Shown here: positions 48,698 through 57,269 of the stretch, piece after piece
Numbering within the stretch: position 1 is the first letter of the stretch
Layout of the letters: every line of letters starts with the position of its first letter
Assembly (NCBI GenBank): GCA_958295975.1
Contig: OY282446.1
Location: 1,775,289-1,839,288, forward strand
Length of the DNA: 64,000 bases
Source of the DNA: Tepidiformaceae bacterium
Lineage (GTDB): Bacteria > Chloroflexota > Dehalococcoidia > Tepidiformales > Tepidiformaceae
Direction: 5' to 3'
Translations under genes and position numbers: made by a program
The notes under the pieces: generated by a model
Databases searched by the model: none
The model's input: the letters and a program-made list of their open reading frames with translations, nothing else
What the model was told of the DNA's origin: nothing

Positions 48698-49465
48698 CCG
48701 CATGAAGCGGCGGAAGTGGGCGAGGATGCGCGCGTGCAGCCCCGCTTCCGCCGCCAGCAGGCCGCGCACCAGCGGCCGCGGCTGGTTGAAGGCGAGCGGC
48801 TCGCCCAGCGCGTCCGTCACGGTCAGCCCGCGCGCGAGGGCGAGCGCCGCCCCCGCGGCCACGTCCCACTCATGGCGCGCGTGCCAGCTCGTCACCACGT
48901 CGCCGCGGCCCGCCGCCAGCAGCGCCAGCCGCCAGGCGACGCTGCCGGTGGGGCGCGTGCGCGCGTCGCCGGGCAGGGGCGGCACCTCGCCCAGCAGATC
49001 CTCGCCGCGCCCCACGAGCGCGAGGTACGGCGCGGCGGGGGGAACGGGCGCGGGCGGCGTGGGAACGGGCGTCTCCGCGTGGACGGCGGCGTGCAGATCG
49101 CCCGTCGCGGGGTTGTGCACCACGCCCAGCGCGGGACGTCCGCGCACCGCCAGCCCCACGGAGATGGCGTATTCGGGGATGCCCTGCAGATACTCCCGCG
49201 TGCCGTCGATGGGATCGACCACCCACACGCGCTCGCGGGCGAGCCGGTCCGCCGTATCGCGGTGCTCCTCGCTCAGCCAGCCGTCGTCGGGGAAGGCCGC
49301 GGTGAGCGCCTCGCGCAGGATTTCGGCGGCGCGCAGGTCGGCCTCGGAGACGAGCTCATGCCCGCCCTTGCGCCCGAAGCGCAGCCCCTCCGCGCGCATG
49401 TGCGCTACCTCGCGTCCGGCTCGCCGCGCGGCCTCCGTGGCCGCCGCCAGCTCCCGCTCCAGCAC
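48695..49465 (-). CDS. inositol monophosphatase family protein
   Basis: A 256-residue Mg-dependent phosphatase (inositol-1-phosphatase, histidinol-phosphatase HisN or CysQ type). Metal ligands: E66/E67 in SEEHRD, D84 and D87 in WVVDPIDGTREY, and Asp in HEWDVAAGAAL. The GTG at 49465 is taken as start, 5 bases after the glycosyltransferase stop. A role in inositol metabolism would fit the cytidylyltransferase-like gene at 53.2 kb, but HisN or CysQ roles are equally open. Confidence 0.85.
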   Translation of the reverse strand: MLERELAAATEAARRAGREVAHMRAEGLRFGRKGGHELVSEADLRAAEILREALTAAFPDDGWLSEEHRDTADRLARERVWVVDPIDGTREYLQGIPEYAISVGLAVRGRPALGVVHNPATGDLHAAVHAETPVPTPPAPVPPAAPYLALVGRGEDLLGEVPPLPGDARTRPTGSVAWRLALLAAGRGDVVTSWHARHEWDVAAGAALALARGLTVTDALGEPLAFNQPRPLVRGLLAAEAGLHARILAHFRRFMR

Positions 49466-49470
49466 CGGCG

Positions 49471-50202
49471 TCAGGCGCGGCGGGCGAGGCGCAGCCGCCC
49501 GACGCAGTACAGGAACTCGATGGCGTCGCGCGCGCGCAGCTTGGTGCGTCCGCGCTCGCGCTCGCGGAAGAAGACGGGCTCCTCGACGACGCGCGCGCCC
49601 GTCCGCAGCAGGCGGTGGAGCAGCGCGATCTGCCAGGCGTAGCCGCGCACGGGGAGGCGGCCCGCGTTCGCCGCCCGCAGCGCGTCCGCGCGCATGGCGC
49701 GGAACCCGCCCGTGCAGTCGCGCACGCTCCCCAGCCCCGCGAGGCGCTGCGCCAGACGGTTGCCCGCCACCGACAGCAGGCGCCGCCACGCGGGCCAGCG
49801 CTCGTCGACGCCGCCGCCCGCTGCGTAACGGCTGCCGATGGCCACGTCCGCGCCCTCCGTGAGGCGGGCCAGCAGGCGGCGCGCGTCGGCCGGATCGTGG
49901 GAGAAATCGGCGTCCATCTGCACGATCGCGTCCGCGCCGATGTCGTCGAGGGCGTGGGCGATGCCGCGCCGGCAGGCCGCGCCCAGCCCGCGCCTGGGCC
50001 CCTCCAGCAGACGCACGCGCCCGTCCCGCGCGGCGAACTCGCGCACCAGCTCCCCCGTGCCGTCCGGGCTCTCGTCGTCAACGATCAGGAAGACCGTGCC
50101 TTCCTCGGGATGCAGGCCCGTCAGCTGCTCCAGCAGGGGGACGACGTTCGACGCCTCGTTGCAGGTGGGGATGACGAAGCAGACGCGGGCGGGAGCGCTC
50201 AT
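49471..50202 (-). CDS. glycosyltransferase family 2, polyprenol-phosphate mannosyltransferase-like
   Basis: A 243-residue GT2 enzyme without membrane domain. CFVIPTCNEASNV (8-20), IVDDESPDGT (40-49), the metal DxD region VQMDADFSHDP and GSRYAAGGG are the hallmarks of dolichol/polyprenol-phosphate mannose synthases. Would charge a lipid carrier with a sugar for later use outside the membrane. A TATGCT box lies 7 nt before the ATG. Confidence 0.88.
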   Translation of the reverse strand: MSAPARVCFVIPTCNEASNVVPLLEQLTGLHPEEGTVFLIVDDESPDGTGELVREFAARDGRVRLLEGPRRGLGAACRRGIAHALDDIGADAIVQMDADFSHDPADARRLLARLTEGADVAIGSRYAAGGGVDERWPAWRRLLSVAGNRLAQRLAGLGSVRDCTGGFRAMRADALRAANAGRLPVRGYAWQIALLHRLLRTGARVVEEPVFFRERERGRTKLRARDAIEFLYCVGRLRLARRA

Positions 50203-50209
50203 CGCGCCC

Positions 50210-50215
50210 AGCATA
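50210..50215 (-). promoter_or_regulatory. -10 box for the glycosyltransferase (TATGCT, 7 nt before ATG)
   Basis: TATGCT-GGGCGCG-ATG on the minus strand; short-spacing class. Confidence 0.45.
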
Positions 50216-50241
50216 CCCGCCGCGCCCGCCGCCCGCGCGCG

Positions 50242-50271
50242 TTGACGGGCTCGATACGGCGCGCCTAGCCT
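50242..50271 (+). promoter_or_regulatory. candidate plus-strand promoter TTGACG-N18-TAGCCT
   Basis: The only place in the window with a near-consensus -35 and TAnnnT -10 at standard spacing. It points into 50278-50433, where no annotated plus-strand gene lies. Confidence 0.4.
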
Positions 50272-50291
50272 CTGCGGGAGAGGTGCGGCAC

Positions 50292-50387
50292 ATGCGCGCA
50301 CGCTGGCTGCGGTTCGGGCTGATGCCGGGGCAAATCGCCACCACAGGACCGCTGCCTGACCCGTTTCACAGCCTCGGCGCGAACTGA
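50292..50387 (+). CDS. possible 31-residue peptide (weak)
   Basis: An ATG with GGGAGAGG about 10 bases upstream opens a 31-codon frame beginning MRARWLRFGLMPGQ, followed by a Pro/Thr-rich stretch. It is placed right after the TTGACG/TAGCCT promoter. It is too short to judge by composition and could equally be part of a small RNA. No homolog recognised. Confidence 0.25.
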   Translation: MRARWLRFGLMPGQIATTGPLPDPFHSLGAN

Positions 50388-50433
50388 GACGGCGCGATGA
50401 TGCGTGCGATCCAGGGGGCGATGCTCCTGCTGG

Positions 50434-52050
50434 TTAGCGCAGGTGCTCCGAGTTGCGGATGACCAGCAGCCAGGTGAGCGCGCCGGAGACGGCGACGAGG
50501 ACGAGCCCGGCCAGCCCCACGTCGGCGAGAAAGCCGTCCGCGTTCGCGTTCCAGATGCGCGTGGCCAGCGTCTCGAAGCCGACGGGCGAGGCCAGCAGCG
50601 TGGCCGGCAGCTCCTTCATGGTGGAGAGCAGCACGAGCCCGCCGCCCGCCGCCAGGGCGGGGGCCATGAGCGGCAGCTCGACGCGCAGCAGGCGCCGCAG
50701 CCGCCCCGCGCCGAGCGTGCGCGCCGCCTCCTCCAGACGGCGGTCGACGGTGGCCACGCCCACCTCGGCGCCGCGCAGCGCCTGTACGCCGAAGTGGACG
50801 GCGCAGGCGAAGATGAGCAGCGGCAGGGACTGGTAGAGGAAGCCGAGCCCCGGCGCGCGCAGCGTCAGGAACACGACCGCCAGCGCGATGAGCAGCCCGG
50901 GCACGGCGAAGCTGCCCGCGACCACGGCGTGCAGCGCGCCCGCCGCGCGCCCGCCGTGGCGGCCCGTGAGGTTGGCCAGCGGCAGCACGGCGGCCACGGT
51001 CGCCGCCGCCGTGATCACGGCCACGAGGACGGTGTTGCGCGCGGGCCCGCCCAGTGCGCCGGGGTCGAGGCCGCCGCCCTCCCCCGCCAGCCCGCGGAAG
51101 GCCCACCAGGCCAGCACCGTCACGGGCGCGATCAGCCCCGCGCCCACGGCGACCAGCACGGCGAGCGCGGCGGGCGCCTTCCAGGGGCCGAGGGCGAGGC
51201 GGCGGCCGCGCGTTCCGGCCGGGGCCAGCCCCGCCAGCGAGCGCCGCGCCGCCGTCCGCTCGACGCCCGCCACGGCGAGCGCCGCGACGGCGAGGATGAG
51301 GCCCAGCGCGAAGGACAGGGGCGCGTCGAAGAGCCGGTTGGCGAAGATGCTCGTCGAAAGCGTGGGGTAGCCGAGCAGCTGCACCACGCCGAAATCGCTG
51401 ACCACGTAGAGGAACACGAGCAGCGCGCCCGCCTGCACGGCGCCGCGCGTCTGGGGCCAGACGACGCGCCGGAAGGTGGCCAGCCCGCCCCGCCCCAGCA
51501 GCCGCGAGGCCTCCTCCAGCGCGGGCGGCAGCCCCCCCAGGCGCGCCGCCGCGGGCAGGTAGACGTAGGGGTAGCAGACCGCCGTGAGCACGAGGAACGA
51601 TCCCCAGAAGCCGCGGATGCGCGCGGGCGCGTCCAGCCCCAGCGGGCGCAGGACCTCCTCCACGAGGCCGCCCGGGGAGAAGGCCGCCAGCAGCGCCGCC
51701 GCCGCCACGAACGAGGGCAGCACCAGCGGCAGGGGGCAGAGGATGCGCCAGAAGCCGCGCAGGGGCAGGTCCGTGCGCATGGTCAGCCACGCCAGCAGCG
51801 TGCCCGTCAGGGCCGAGGCCGCGGAGACGGCGAGCGCGAGCGTGAGCGTGTTCAGCAGCGGCTCCGCCGTGCGTCGCGAGAAGAGGATGGCGAGCGTCTC
51901 GCTGCCCTCCGTCACGTTGCGCGCGACGAGGTAGATGACGGGGACGGCGAAGAGGGCCGCGACGGGCAGCGAGACCGCCCACAGCCACGGCGGGCCGCGC
52001 AGGTCCGCGACCCGCGCGACGGCGGCGAACGCGGCCCGCGCGCGCGGCAC
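50434..52050 (-). CDS. Fe(III)-type ABC transporter permease (double permease)
   Basis: A 538-residue inner-membrane permease with about 12 segments and two binding-protein-dependent transport domains, as in FbpB/ThiP. EAA-type loops are visible in each half: LEEASRLLGRGGLATFRRVVWP (about 179-200) and the matching LEEAARTLGAGRLRRLLRVELP segment near 456. GTG start at 52050, 5 bases after the ATPase stop. No substrate-binding protein gene is in the window. Could carry iron, thiamine or putrescine. Confidence 0.88.
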   Translation of the reverse strand: MPRARAAFAAVARVADLRGPPWLWAVSLPVAALFAVPVIYLVARNVTEGSETLAILFSRRTAEPLLNTLTLALAVSAASALTGTLLAWLTMRTDLPLRGFWRILCPLPLVLPSFVAAAALLAAFSPGGLVEEVLRPLGLDAPARIRGFWGSFLVLTAVCYPYVYLPAAARLGGLPPALEEASRLLGRGGLATFRRVVWPQTRGAVQAGALLVFLYVVSDFGVVQLLGYPTLSTSIFANRLFDAPLSFALGLILAVAALAVAGVERTAARRSLAGLAPAGTRGRRLALGPWKAPAALAVLVAVGAGLIAPVTVLAWWAFRGLAGEGGGLDPGALGGPARNTVLVAVITAAATVAAVLPLANLTGRHGGRAAGALHAVVAGSFAVPGLLIALAVVFLTLRAPGLGFLYQSLPLLIFACAVHFGVQALRGAEVGVATVDRRLEEAARTLGAGRLRRLLRVELPLMAPALAAGGGLVLLSTMKELPATLLASPVGFETLATRIWNANADGFLADVGLAGLVLVAVSGALTWLLVIRNSEHLR

Positions 52051-52055
52051 CGCGG

Positions 52056-53111
52056 CTACGACGCTTCGAAGGCGACCGTCGGCGGGCCCAGGTAGCGCAC
52101 GGAGGCGCGGTCGCCGTCCCGATGGCGGGGCGCGCCCGCCGCGCGCACGGTCAGCGCGCGCCCGTCCTCGTCGCGCAGCTGGTAGCGCGTGTCGTGGCCG
52201 TAGAACTCCGTGCGCTCGATGCGCCAGGGCCCGCCGCGATCGAGGACGAGGTGTTCGGGGCGCAGCAGCACTTCGCAGGCGGCGGGGGCGGGGCGGGCGA
52301 GGGGCACGCGCCCCGCGATCGTCTCCGCGCCCTCCCCGTCGCTTCGCCCCGCCACGAGGTTGGCCTCGCCCACGAACGACGCCACCCAGGGGTTCGCGGG
52401 GCGGTCGTAGAGCTCGTCGGGCGGGGCGCTCTGGAGCACGCGCCCCTCGCGCATGACGATCACCTGCGTGCCCATGACGAAGGCGTTCTCCTGATCGTGC
52501 GTGACGAACACGGTGGTGATGGCGAGGCGCTGGAGCAGGGCCGAGACCTCGGCGCGCAGATCGACGCGCAGGCTCGGGTCGAGGCTGGCGAAGGGCTCGT
52601 CCAGCAGCAGCGCGTCCGGTCCGGGGGCGAGCGCCCGCGCCAGCGCCACGCGCTGCCGCTGCCCGCCGGAGAGGGAGGCGGGCGCGCGTTCCTCCAGCCC
52701 CGCGAGCCCCACGAGCGCGAGCGCCTCCGCCACGGCCCCGGCGCGCCCCGCGCGGGGCAGGCCGAAGGCCACGTTGGCGGCCACGTTCAGGTGGGGGAAG
52801 AGCGCGCCCTCCTGGAAGACCATGCCCACGCGGCGCTTCTCCGGGGGCCGCACGCGCCGCGGCGTGCTCAGCGCCTCGCCGCCCGCGTAGACGGCGCCGC
52901 GGCGGGGGCGCTCCAGCCCGGCGATGAGGCGCAGCAGCGTCGTCTTGCCGCAGCCGCTGGGGCCGAGCAGGGTGGCCACCGTGCCCGCGGGCACGGCGAT
53001 GGAGACGTCCTCCAGCACGGGCGTCTCGTCGTAGCCGAAGCAGAGGCCCTCGACGACGAGGTCGCCCCGGGAGGCCGCGCCCGCGCCCGTGTCCGCCAGA
53101 ACTCCGACCAT
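52056..53111 (-). CDS. ABC transporter ATP-binding protein, Fe(III)/spermidine type
   Basis: A 351-residue import ATPase: Walker A GPSGCGKT, Q-loop MVFQEGALFPHL, signature LSGGQRQRV, Walker B LLLDEPFASLD, H-loop VTHDQENA. A C-terminal TOBE-like regulatory domain follows from about 265 (CEVLLRPEHLVL). Coupled to the permease downstream. Confidence 0.93.
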   Translation of the reverse strand: MVGVLADTGAGAASRGDLVVEGLCFGYDETPVLEDVSIAVPAGTVATLLGPSGCGKTTLLRLIAGLERPRRGAVYAGGEALSTPRRVRPPEKRRVGMVFQEGALFPHLNVAANVAFGLPRAGRAGAVAEALALVGLAGLEERAPASLSGGQRQRVALARALAPGPDALLLDEPFASLDPSLRVDLRAEVSALLQRLAITTVFVTHDQENAFVMGTQVIVMREGRVLQSAPPDELYDRPANPWVASFVGEANLVAGRSDGEGAETIAGRVPLARPAPAACEVLLRPEHLVLDRGGPWRIERTEFYGHDTRYQLRDEDGRALTVRAAGAPRHRDGDRASVRYLGPPTVAFEAS

Positions 53112-53236
53112 GCCCAGCCCGTCCTTACCTTCGGGATTAGCCCCGCCAAATTAACGCAGACAGCCGCTCCTATCAAATCGCGCCGCCGCCCGATCGGCTA
53201 CGATCCCGTCATCCCGGTCTCCCGCCGGAGCGATGC

Positions 53237-53944
53237 ATGAACGCCGTCGTCCTCGCGGCGGGCCGCGGCCAGCGCCTCAGCGCCGACGGCCCGCGCCAGC
53301 CCAAGCCGCTCGTCCCCCTGGCGGGAACGCCCCTCGTGGGCCATACGCTGGGGGCGCTGGCGGAGGCCGGGGTCGAGCGCGCCCTCGTCGTCACCGGCCA
53401 CCGCCAGCGGGACGTGCGCCGCGGCGCGCGGACGTGGGCGCGCCTGCCCATCGCCTTCGCGGCCAACCCCCGCTTCCGCGAGGGCGCCTCCCGCTCGCTG
53501 GCCGCCGCGCGCGACTTCTGCGGGAACGCGCCCTTCCTGCTGGTCATGTGCGACCACGCCTTCTCCCCGGCGCTGATCGCGGCCCTGCTGCGGAGCGGCG
53601 GCGACGACGGCGACGTCTGCCACGTGGCCGCCGACCGCGCGCCGCGCGCCCCCGCCTACGCCGCCGAGGCCACGAAGCTCGCCATCGACGCGGACGGCTT
53701 CGTCACCGCCATCGGCAAGGGATTGTCCGACTGGGACGCGCTCGACGCGGGCGCCTTCCTCTGCGCGCCCTCCGTCTGGGAGGCCGCCGCCGCCGCGTCG
53801 GAGGATTGCGCCCTGAGCGACATTTTCGCCGTGCTCGCGCGGGAGCGGCGGCTGCGCGCCGCCGACGTGAGCGGCTGCTTCTGGTACGACGTCGACACCG
53901 CCGACGACCTGCGCGAGGCCGAACGCCTGCTGGCCGGGCGCTGA
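53237..53944 (+). CDS. sugar/inositol-phosphate nucleotidyltransferase (IPCT-like)
   Basis: A 235-residue NTP transferase. VVLAAGRGQRL (4-14), PKPLVPLAGTPLVGH, ANPRFREGASRSLAAARD, LLVMCDHAFSP and AIGKGLSDWDALDAGAFLC closely follow CTP:inositol-1-phosphate cytidylyltransferase, the first step to di-inositol phosphate or phosphatidylinositol-type lipids in some thermophiles. The partner transferase domain is absent here. A simple MobA-like sugar nucleotidyltransferase is the alternative. TACGAT at 53199-53204 is a candidate -10. Confidence 0.75.
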   Translation: MNAVVLAAGRGQRLSADGPRQPKPLVPLAGTPLVGHTLGALAEAGVERALVVTGHRQRDVRRGARTWARLPIAFAANPRFREGASRSLAAARDFCGNAPFLLVMCDHAFSPALIAALLRSGGDDGDVCHVAADRAPRAPAYAAEATKLAIDADGFVTAIGKGLSDWDALDAGAFLCAPSVWEAAAAASEDCALSDIFAVLARERRLRAADVSGCFWYDVDTADDLREAERLLAGR

Positions 53945-53957
53945 CGGCGCGCGCGCG

Positions 53958-53963
53958 TATGAT
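53958..53963 (+). promoter_or_regulatory. -10 box for the zinc dehydrogenase (TATGAT, 7 nt before ATG)
   Basis: TATGAT-GGGCCGC-ATG. It overlaps an in-frame ATG at 53962, supporting the start at 53971. Confidence 0.4.
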
Positions 53964-53970
53964 GGGCCGC

Positions 53971-55005
53971 ATGGCCACGATGCGCGCCGTCGCCTGGGCC
54001 GGTCCCCGCGCCGTCGCACTGGCCGACCGCGAGATCGGCGAGCCGCCGCCGGGCTGGGTGCGCCTGCGCGTGGCGAGCGCGGGCATCTGCGGCAGCGACC
54101 TGCACACCTACCGCCGCGGGCCGGGCGGCGGAGGGCTGCGCCTGCCCGACTCCATCCCCGGCCACGAGGTCGGCGGCGTCGTCGATGCCGTCGGCGAGGG
54201 CGTCGAACTGGCCGCGGGCGCGAAGGTCGCGGTCGAACCCGTCGCCGTCTGCTTCCGCTGCCACGAATGCCTCACGGGCCACACCTGGCACTGCCTCAAC
54301 CGCGTCTTCCTCGGCGGCGACGGCGCGGGCGGCATGGCCGGGGCGATGCTCGCCCCCGCCACCTCCGTCTATCCCCTGCCGGAGCGCGTGCCCGCCGTGG
54401 CCGGGTCCCTCGCTGAGCCCGTGGCCGTGGCCGTGCACGCCGTCAGCGAGGCGGGCGTGCGCCTCGGTTCGCGCGTCGTCATCCTCGGCGCGGGCACCGT
54501 CGGGCTGGTCAATCTGCTCGTGGCGAAACGCGCGGGCGCGACCGAGGTCTACCTCACCGCGCGCCATCCCTTCCAGGCGGAGGCGGCCATGGCCCTGGGC
54601 GCGACCGCCACCTTCCCCGACGGCGAGGCCGCGCGCCGCGCGCTCCGGGGCCTGCCCGTGGACGCCGTCATCGAGACCGTGGGCGGGAGCGCGCCCACCG
54701 TGGCCGAGGGCGTCGGCCTCGTGCGAAACCGCGGCACGGTCGTGATGCTGGGGGCCTTCGGGAGCGACGTGGCCCTGCCCGCCACGCCCCTGCTGCTCAA
54801 GGAAGTGCGCCTCGTGGGGGCCGTCTGCTACGGACGCCCCGGGCCGCGCAGCGAATTCGGCCTCGCCGTCGACCTGCTCGACGAGCTGCTGGAGCCGCTC
54901 GAACCGCTGGTCACGCACGAGTTCCCGCTGGAACGCGCCGCCGAGGCCTTCGCCGCCGCCGACGACAAGGCGTCCGGCTCGATCAAGGTGCGGCTGCTGC
55001 CCTGA
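53971..55005 (+). CDS. zinc-dependent alcohol dehydrogenase family protein
   Basis: A 344-residue medium-chain dehydrogenase. Catalytic zinc: Cys in AGICGSDLHTY and His-Glu in PGHEVGG. Structural zinc: four Cys in CFRCHECLTGHTWHC. Rossmann motif VVILGAGTVGLVNLLVAKRAGA. Members oxidise sorbitol, threonine or sugar alcohols; the neighbouring inositol-type gene makes a polyol substrate plausible (inference). The stop overlaps the next ATG. Confidence 0.9.
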   Translation: MATMRAVAWAGPRAVALADREIGEPPPGWVRLRVASAGICGSDLHTYRRGPGGGGLRLPDSIPGHEVGGVVDAVGEGVELAAGAKVAVEPVAVCFRCHECLTGHTWHCLNRVFLGGDGAGGMAGAMLAPATSVYPLPERVPAVAGSLAEPVAVAVHAVSEAGVRLGSRVVILGAGTVGLVNLLVAKRAGATEVYLTARHPFQAEAAMALGATATFPDGEAARRALRGLPVDAVIETVGGSAPTVAEGVGLVRNRGTVVMLGAFGSDVALPATPLLLKEVRLVGAVCYGRPGPRSEFGLAVDLLDELLEPLEPLVTHEFPLERAAEAFAAADDKASGSIKVRLLP

Positions 55006-56150
55006 TGGCGGGCGACGGCGCGGCGGCGGGGCCGCTGGAGCCGGTTCGCGCCGGCGAGCGCATCACCACCCTCGACGCCGTGCGCGGGGTGGCCGTGCTC
55101 GGCATCCTCACCATGAACGCGGTCTCCTACGGGCTCGCCCAGCCGGCCTACCTGAACATCAGCGCGGGCGGCATGGACACGTGGCTCGACTGGGCCATCG
55201 GCGGCGCGGGCGAAATCCTCTTCGATCAGAAGTTCATGGGCCTCTTCTCGATGCTGTTCGGCGCGGGCATCGTGCTCTTCCACGAACGCGCCGCCGACAA
55301 GGGCCGCCGCGCCAACTGGCTCAGCCTCTGGCGCAACGCCCTCCTGCTCGGCATCGGCATCCTCCACGCCATGCTCTGGATGGGCGACATCCTCATCCTC
55401 TACGCCGTCTGCGCGCCCTTCCTCATCGCCCTCCGCAACCTGCGCCCGCGCACGCTCCTCGCGCTCGGCGGGGGGATGATGCTGCTCGCCGCCGCGCTGG
55501 CCCTCGCCGTCCAGACGACGATCGACGGGGACGGCGCGAACCTGGGAGCCCTCTGGCTGGCGGGGGCGACGGAGGAGCCGGGCGGCGCCATGGCCTGGTT
55601 CGCCGGCGACGCCTTCCTGCGCGCGCTGGGCATGATGCTGATCGGCGTCGCGCTCTACCGCACGGGCGTGGCCACGGGCGCGCGTTCGCCCGCCTTCTAC
55701 CGCCGCGCCGTCCTCTGGGGGCTGGCCATCGGGCTGCCGCTCTCGGCGGGGGGCTTCGCGCTCGTGGCCGCCAGCGACTTCTCCCCCACGGTGGCGCTGG
55801 CGGGGGCCGTGCCCAACACGCTGGCCACCTTCCCGCTGGCCTTCGCCTACCTCGGCCTGATCGCGCTCTGGAACGGGCGCGCCGCGACCTGGCTCCACCG
55901 CCGCGTCCACGCCGCCGGGCGCATGGCCCTCACCAACTACCTCACGCAGACGATCCTCGGCGTCATCTTCCTGCGCACGCTCTTCGACCCCGACGACCTG
56001 AACCGCAGCTGGCTCCTGCTCTTCATCGTCGCGGTCTGGGCGCTGCAGCTGGCGTGGTCGCGGGCGTGGCTGTCGCGCTTCCGCTACGGCCCCTTCGAAT
56101 GGGTCTGGCGCTGCGCCACCTACCGCCGCCGCCAGCCCCTCCGCGCCTAG
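55005..56150 (+). CDS. DUF418 family membrane protein
   Basis: A 381-residue polytopic membrane protein with about nine segments. RITTLDAVRGVAVLGILTMNA at the N-terminus, KFMGLFSMLFGAGI and the C-terminal GRMALTNYLTQTI and FRYGPFEWVWR are diagnostic of DUF418. Possibly an acyl or small-molecule transporter; function unproven. Starts on the stop of the dehydrogenase. Its 3' end converges on the next gene with a 4-base overlap. Confidence 0.9.
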   Translation: MAGDGAAAGPLEPVRAGERITTLDAVRGVAVLGILTMNAVSYGLAQPAYLNISAGGMDTWLDWAIGGAGEILFDQKFMGLFSMLFGAGIVLFHERAADKGRRANWLSLWRNALLLGIGILHAMLWMGDILILYAVCAPFLIALRNLRPRTLLALGGGMMLLAAALALAVQTTIDGDGANLGALWLAGATEEPGGAMAWFAGDAFLRALGMMLIGVALYRTGVATGARSPAFYRRAVLWGLAIGLPLSAGGFALVAASDFSPTVALAGAVPNTLATFPLAFAYLGLIALWNGRAATWLHRRVHAAGRMALTNYLTQTILGVIFLRTLFDPDDLNRSWLLLFIVAVWALQLAWSRAWLSRFRYGPFEWVWRCATYRRRQPLRA

Positions 56151-57199
56151 CGGTTGGGGCCGCGGGTCATGGGGTAGGGCTGCCAGCGGCGCAGCTGCGT
56201 GCGCGGCAGCGCCTCGGGATTGACGGCGCTGCGCGGCCAGCGTCCCTGGAGCGCCGTCGCGATCTCGCGCCCCAGCCGCCGCCGCGTCTCCGGCATCATG
56301 CGCGCCGTGGCCGAGGCCACGTGCGGCGTCACGATCACGTTGTCCATGTGCAGCAGCGGGTTCTCCGCGTTCGCGGGCTCGACCTCGAAGACGTCGAGGG
56401 CCGCGCCCGCGATGCCGCCCGACTCCAGCGCCCGCACGAGCGCCGCCTCGTCCACCGTGGGCCCGCGCCCGTTGTTCACGAAGATGGCCGACGGCTTCAT
56501 GGCGGCGAACTGCCCGTCGCCGAGCAGGTGGCGCGTCTCCGCGTTCAGGGGCGCGTGCATGGAGACGAAGTCGGACCGCTCCAGCAGCTCCATGAGCCCC
56601 ACCGGCTCCACGCCCTCCGCCGTCATCGTCAGCTCGCTCACGTAGGGGTCGTGGGCGATCACGTGCAGGCCGAAGGGCTGGCAGCGGCGGGCCACGGCGC
56701 GGGCGATGTTGCCGAAGGAGACGAGCCCCACGGTCTGGCCCCAGAGGCGCGGCACCTCGTTGAAGACGGGGCGGCCCTCGCGCCAGCGCCCCTCGCCCAT
56801 GAGGCGGTCCATCAGCTTCAGGCGGCGGGCGGCGGCCAGCAGCAGCGCCAGCGTGTGGTCGGCCACCTCCTCGACGAACACGTCGGGCACGTTCGTGACC
56901 ACGATGCCCGCCTCCGTGGCCGCCTCCACGTCCACGGTGTCCGCGCCCACGCTGCCCAGGCCGATGACGACGCAGCGCTCCAGCTCCGCGATGATGCCGG
57001 CGTTGATGCGCCTGCCGGCGGCGATGACGGCGTCGGCCTCGCGCGCGGCGGCGGCGAATTCGGCGTCGTCGCGCGCCGGAATCTGCAGGATGGTCGCGCC
57101 GATGGGGTCCAGCGCCTCGCGCTCGTAGCGGAAGCCGTCGTCCATCGGCGTCCCCGCGCGCGACTGCGCCGCCACGACATAACGGGTTTCGGCCATCAT
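56147..57199 (-). CDS. D-2-hydroxyacid dehydrogenase family protein
   Basis: A 350-residue NAD-dependent dehydrogenase of the phosphoglycerate/C-terminal-binding-protein type. Nucleotide-binding region GQTVGLVSFGNIARAVARR (G-x4-G pattern), substrate Arg in VNNGRGPTVDEAAL, Glu in DVFEVEP and catalytic His in VTPHVAS. Substrate unknown (glycerate, lactate or phosphonate types possible). Two adjacent Met codons at the start. Confidence 0.9.
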   Translation of the reverse strand: MMAETRYVVAAQSRAGTPMDDGFRYEREALDPIGATILQIPARDDAEFAAAAREADAVIAAGRRINAGIIAELERCVVIGLGSVGADTVDVEAATEAGIVVTNVPDVFVEEVADHTLALLLAAARRLKLMDRLMGEGRWREGRPVFNEVPRLWGQTVGLVSFGNIARAVARRCQPFGLHVIAHDPYVSELTMTAEGVEPVGLMELLERSDFVSMHAPLNAETRHLLGDGQFAAMKPSAIFVNNGRGPTVDEAALVRALESGGIAGAALDVFEVEPANAENPLLHMDNVIVTPHVASATARMMPETRRRLGREIATALQGRWPRSAVNPEALPRTQLRRWQPYPMTRGPNR

Positions 57200-57269
57200 T
57201 CCCCTCCCGTGCCGGTGTGCCCGCGATTCTCGCGCCCGCGACGGGGCCTGTCCATCGGGCGGGGACGGC

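Noticed and set aside
50350-50433. TPP riboswitch near the Fe/thiamine-type ABC permease (a CTGAGA-like GAACTGAGAC)
   Set aside because: It lies at the 3' end of the permease gene on the wrong strand, and the remaining conserved THI elements are missing.
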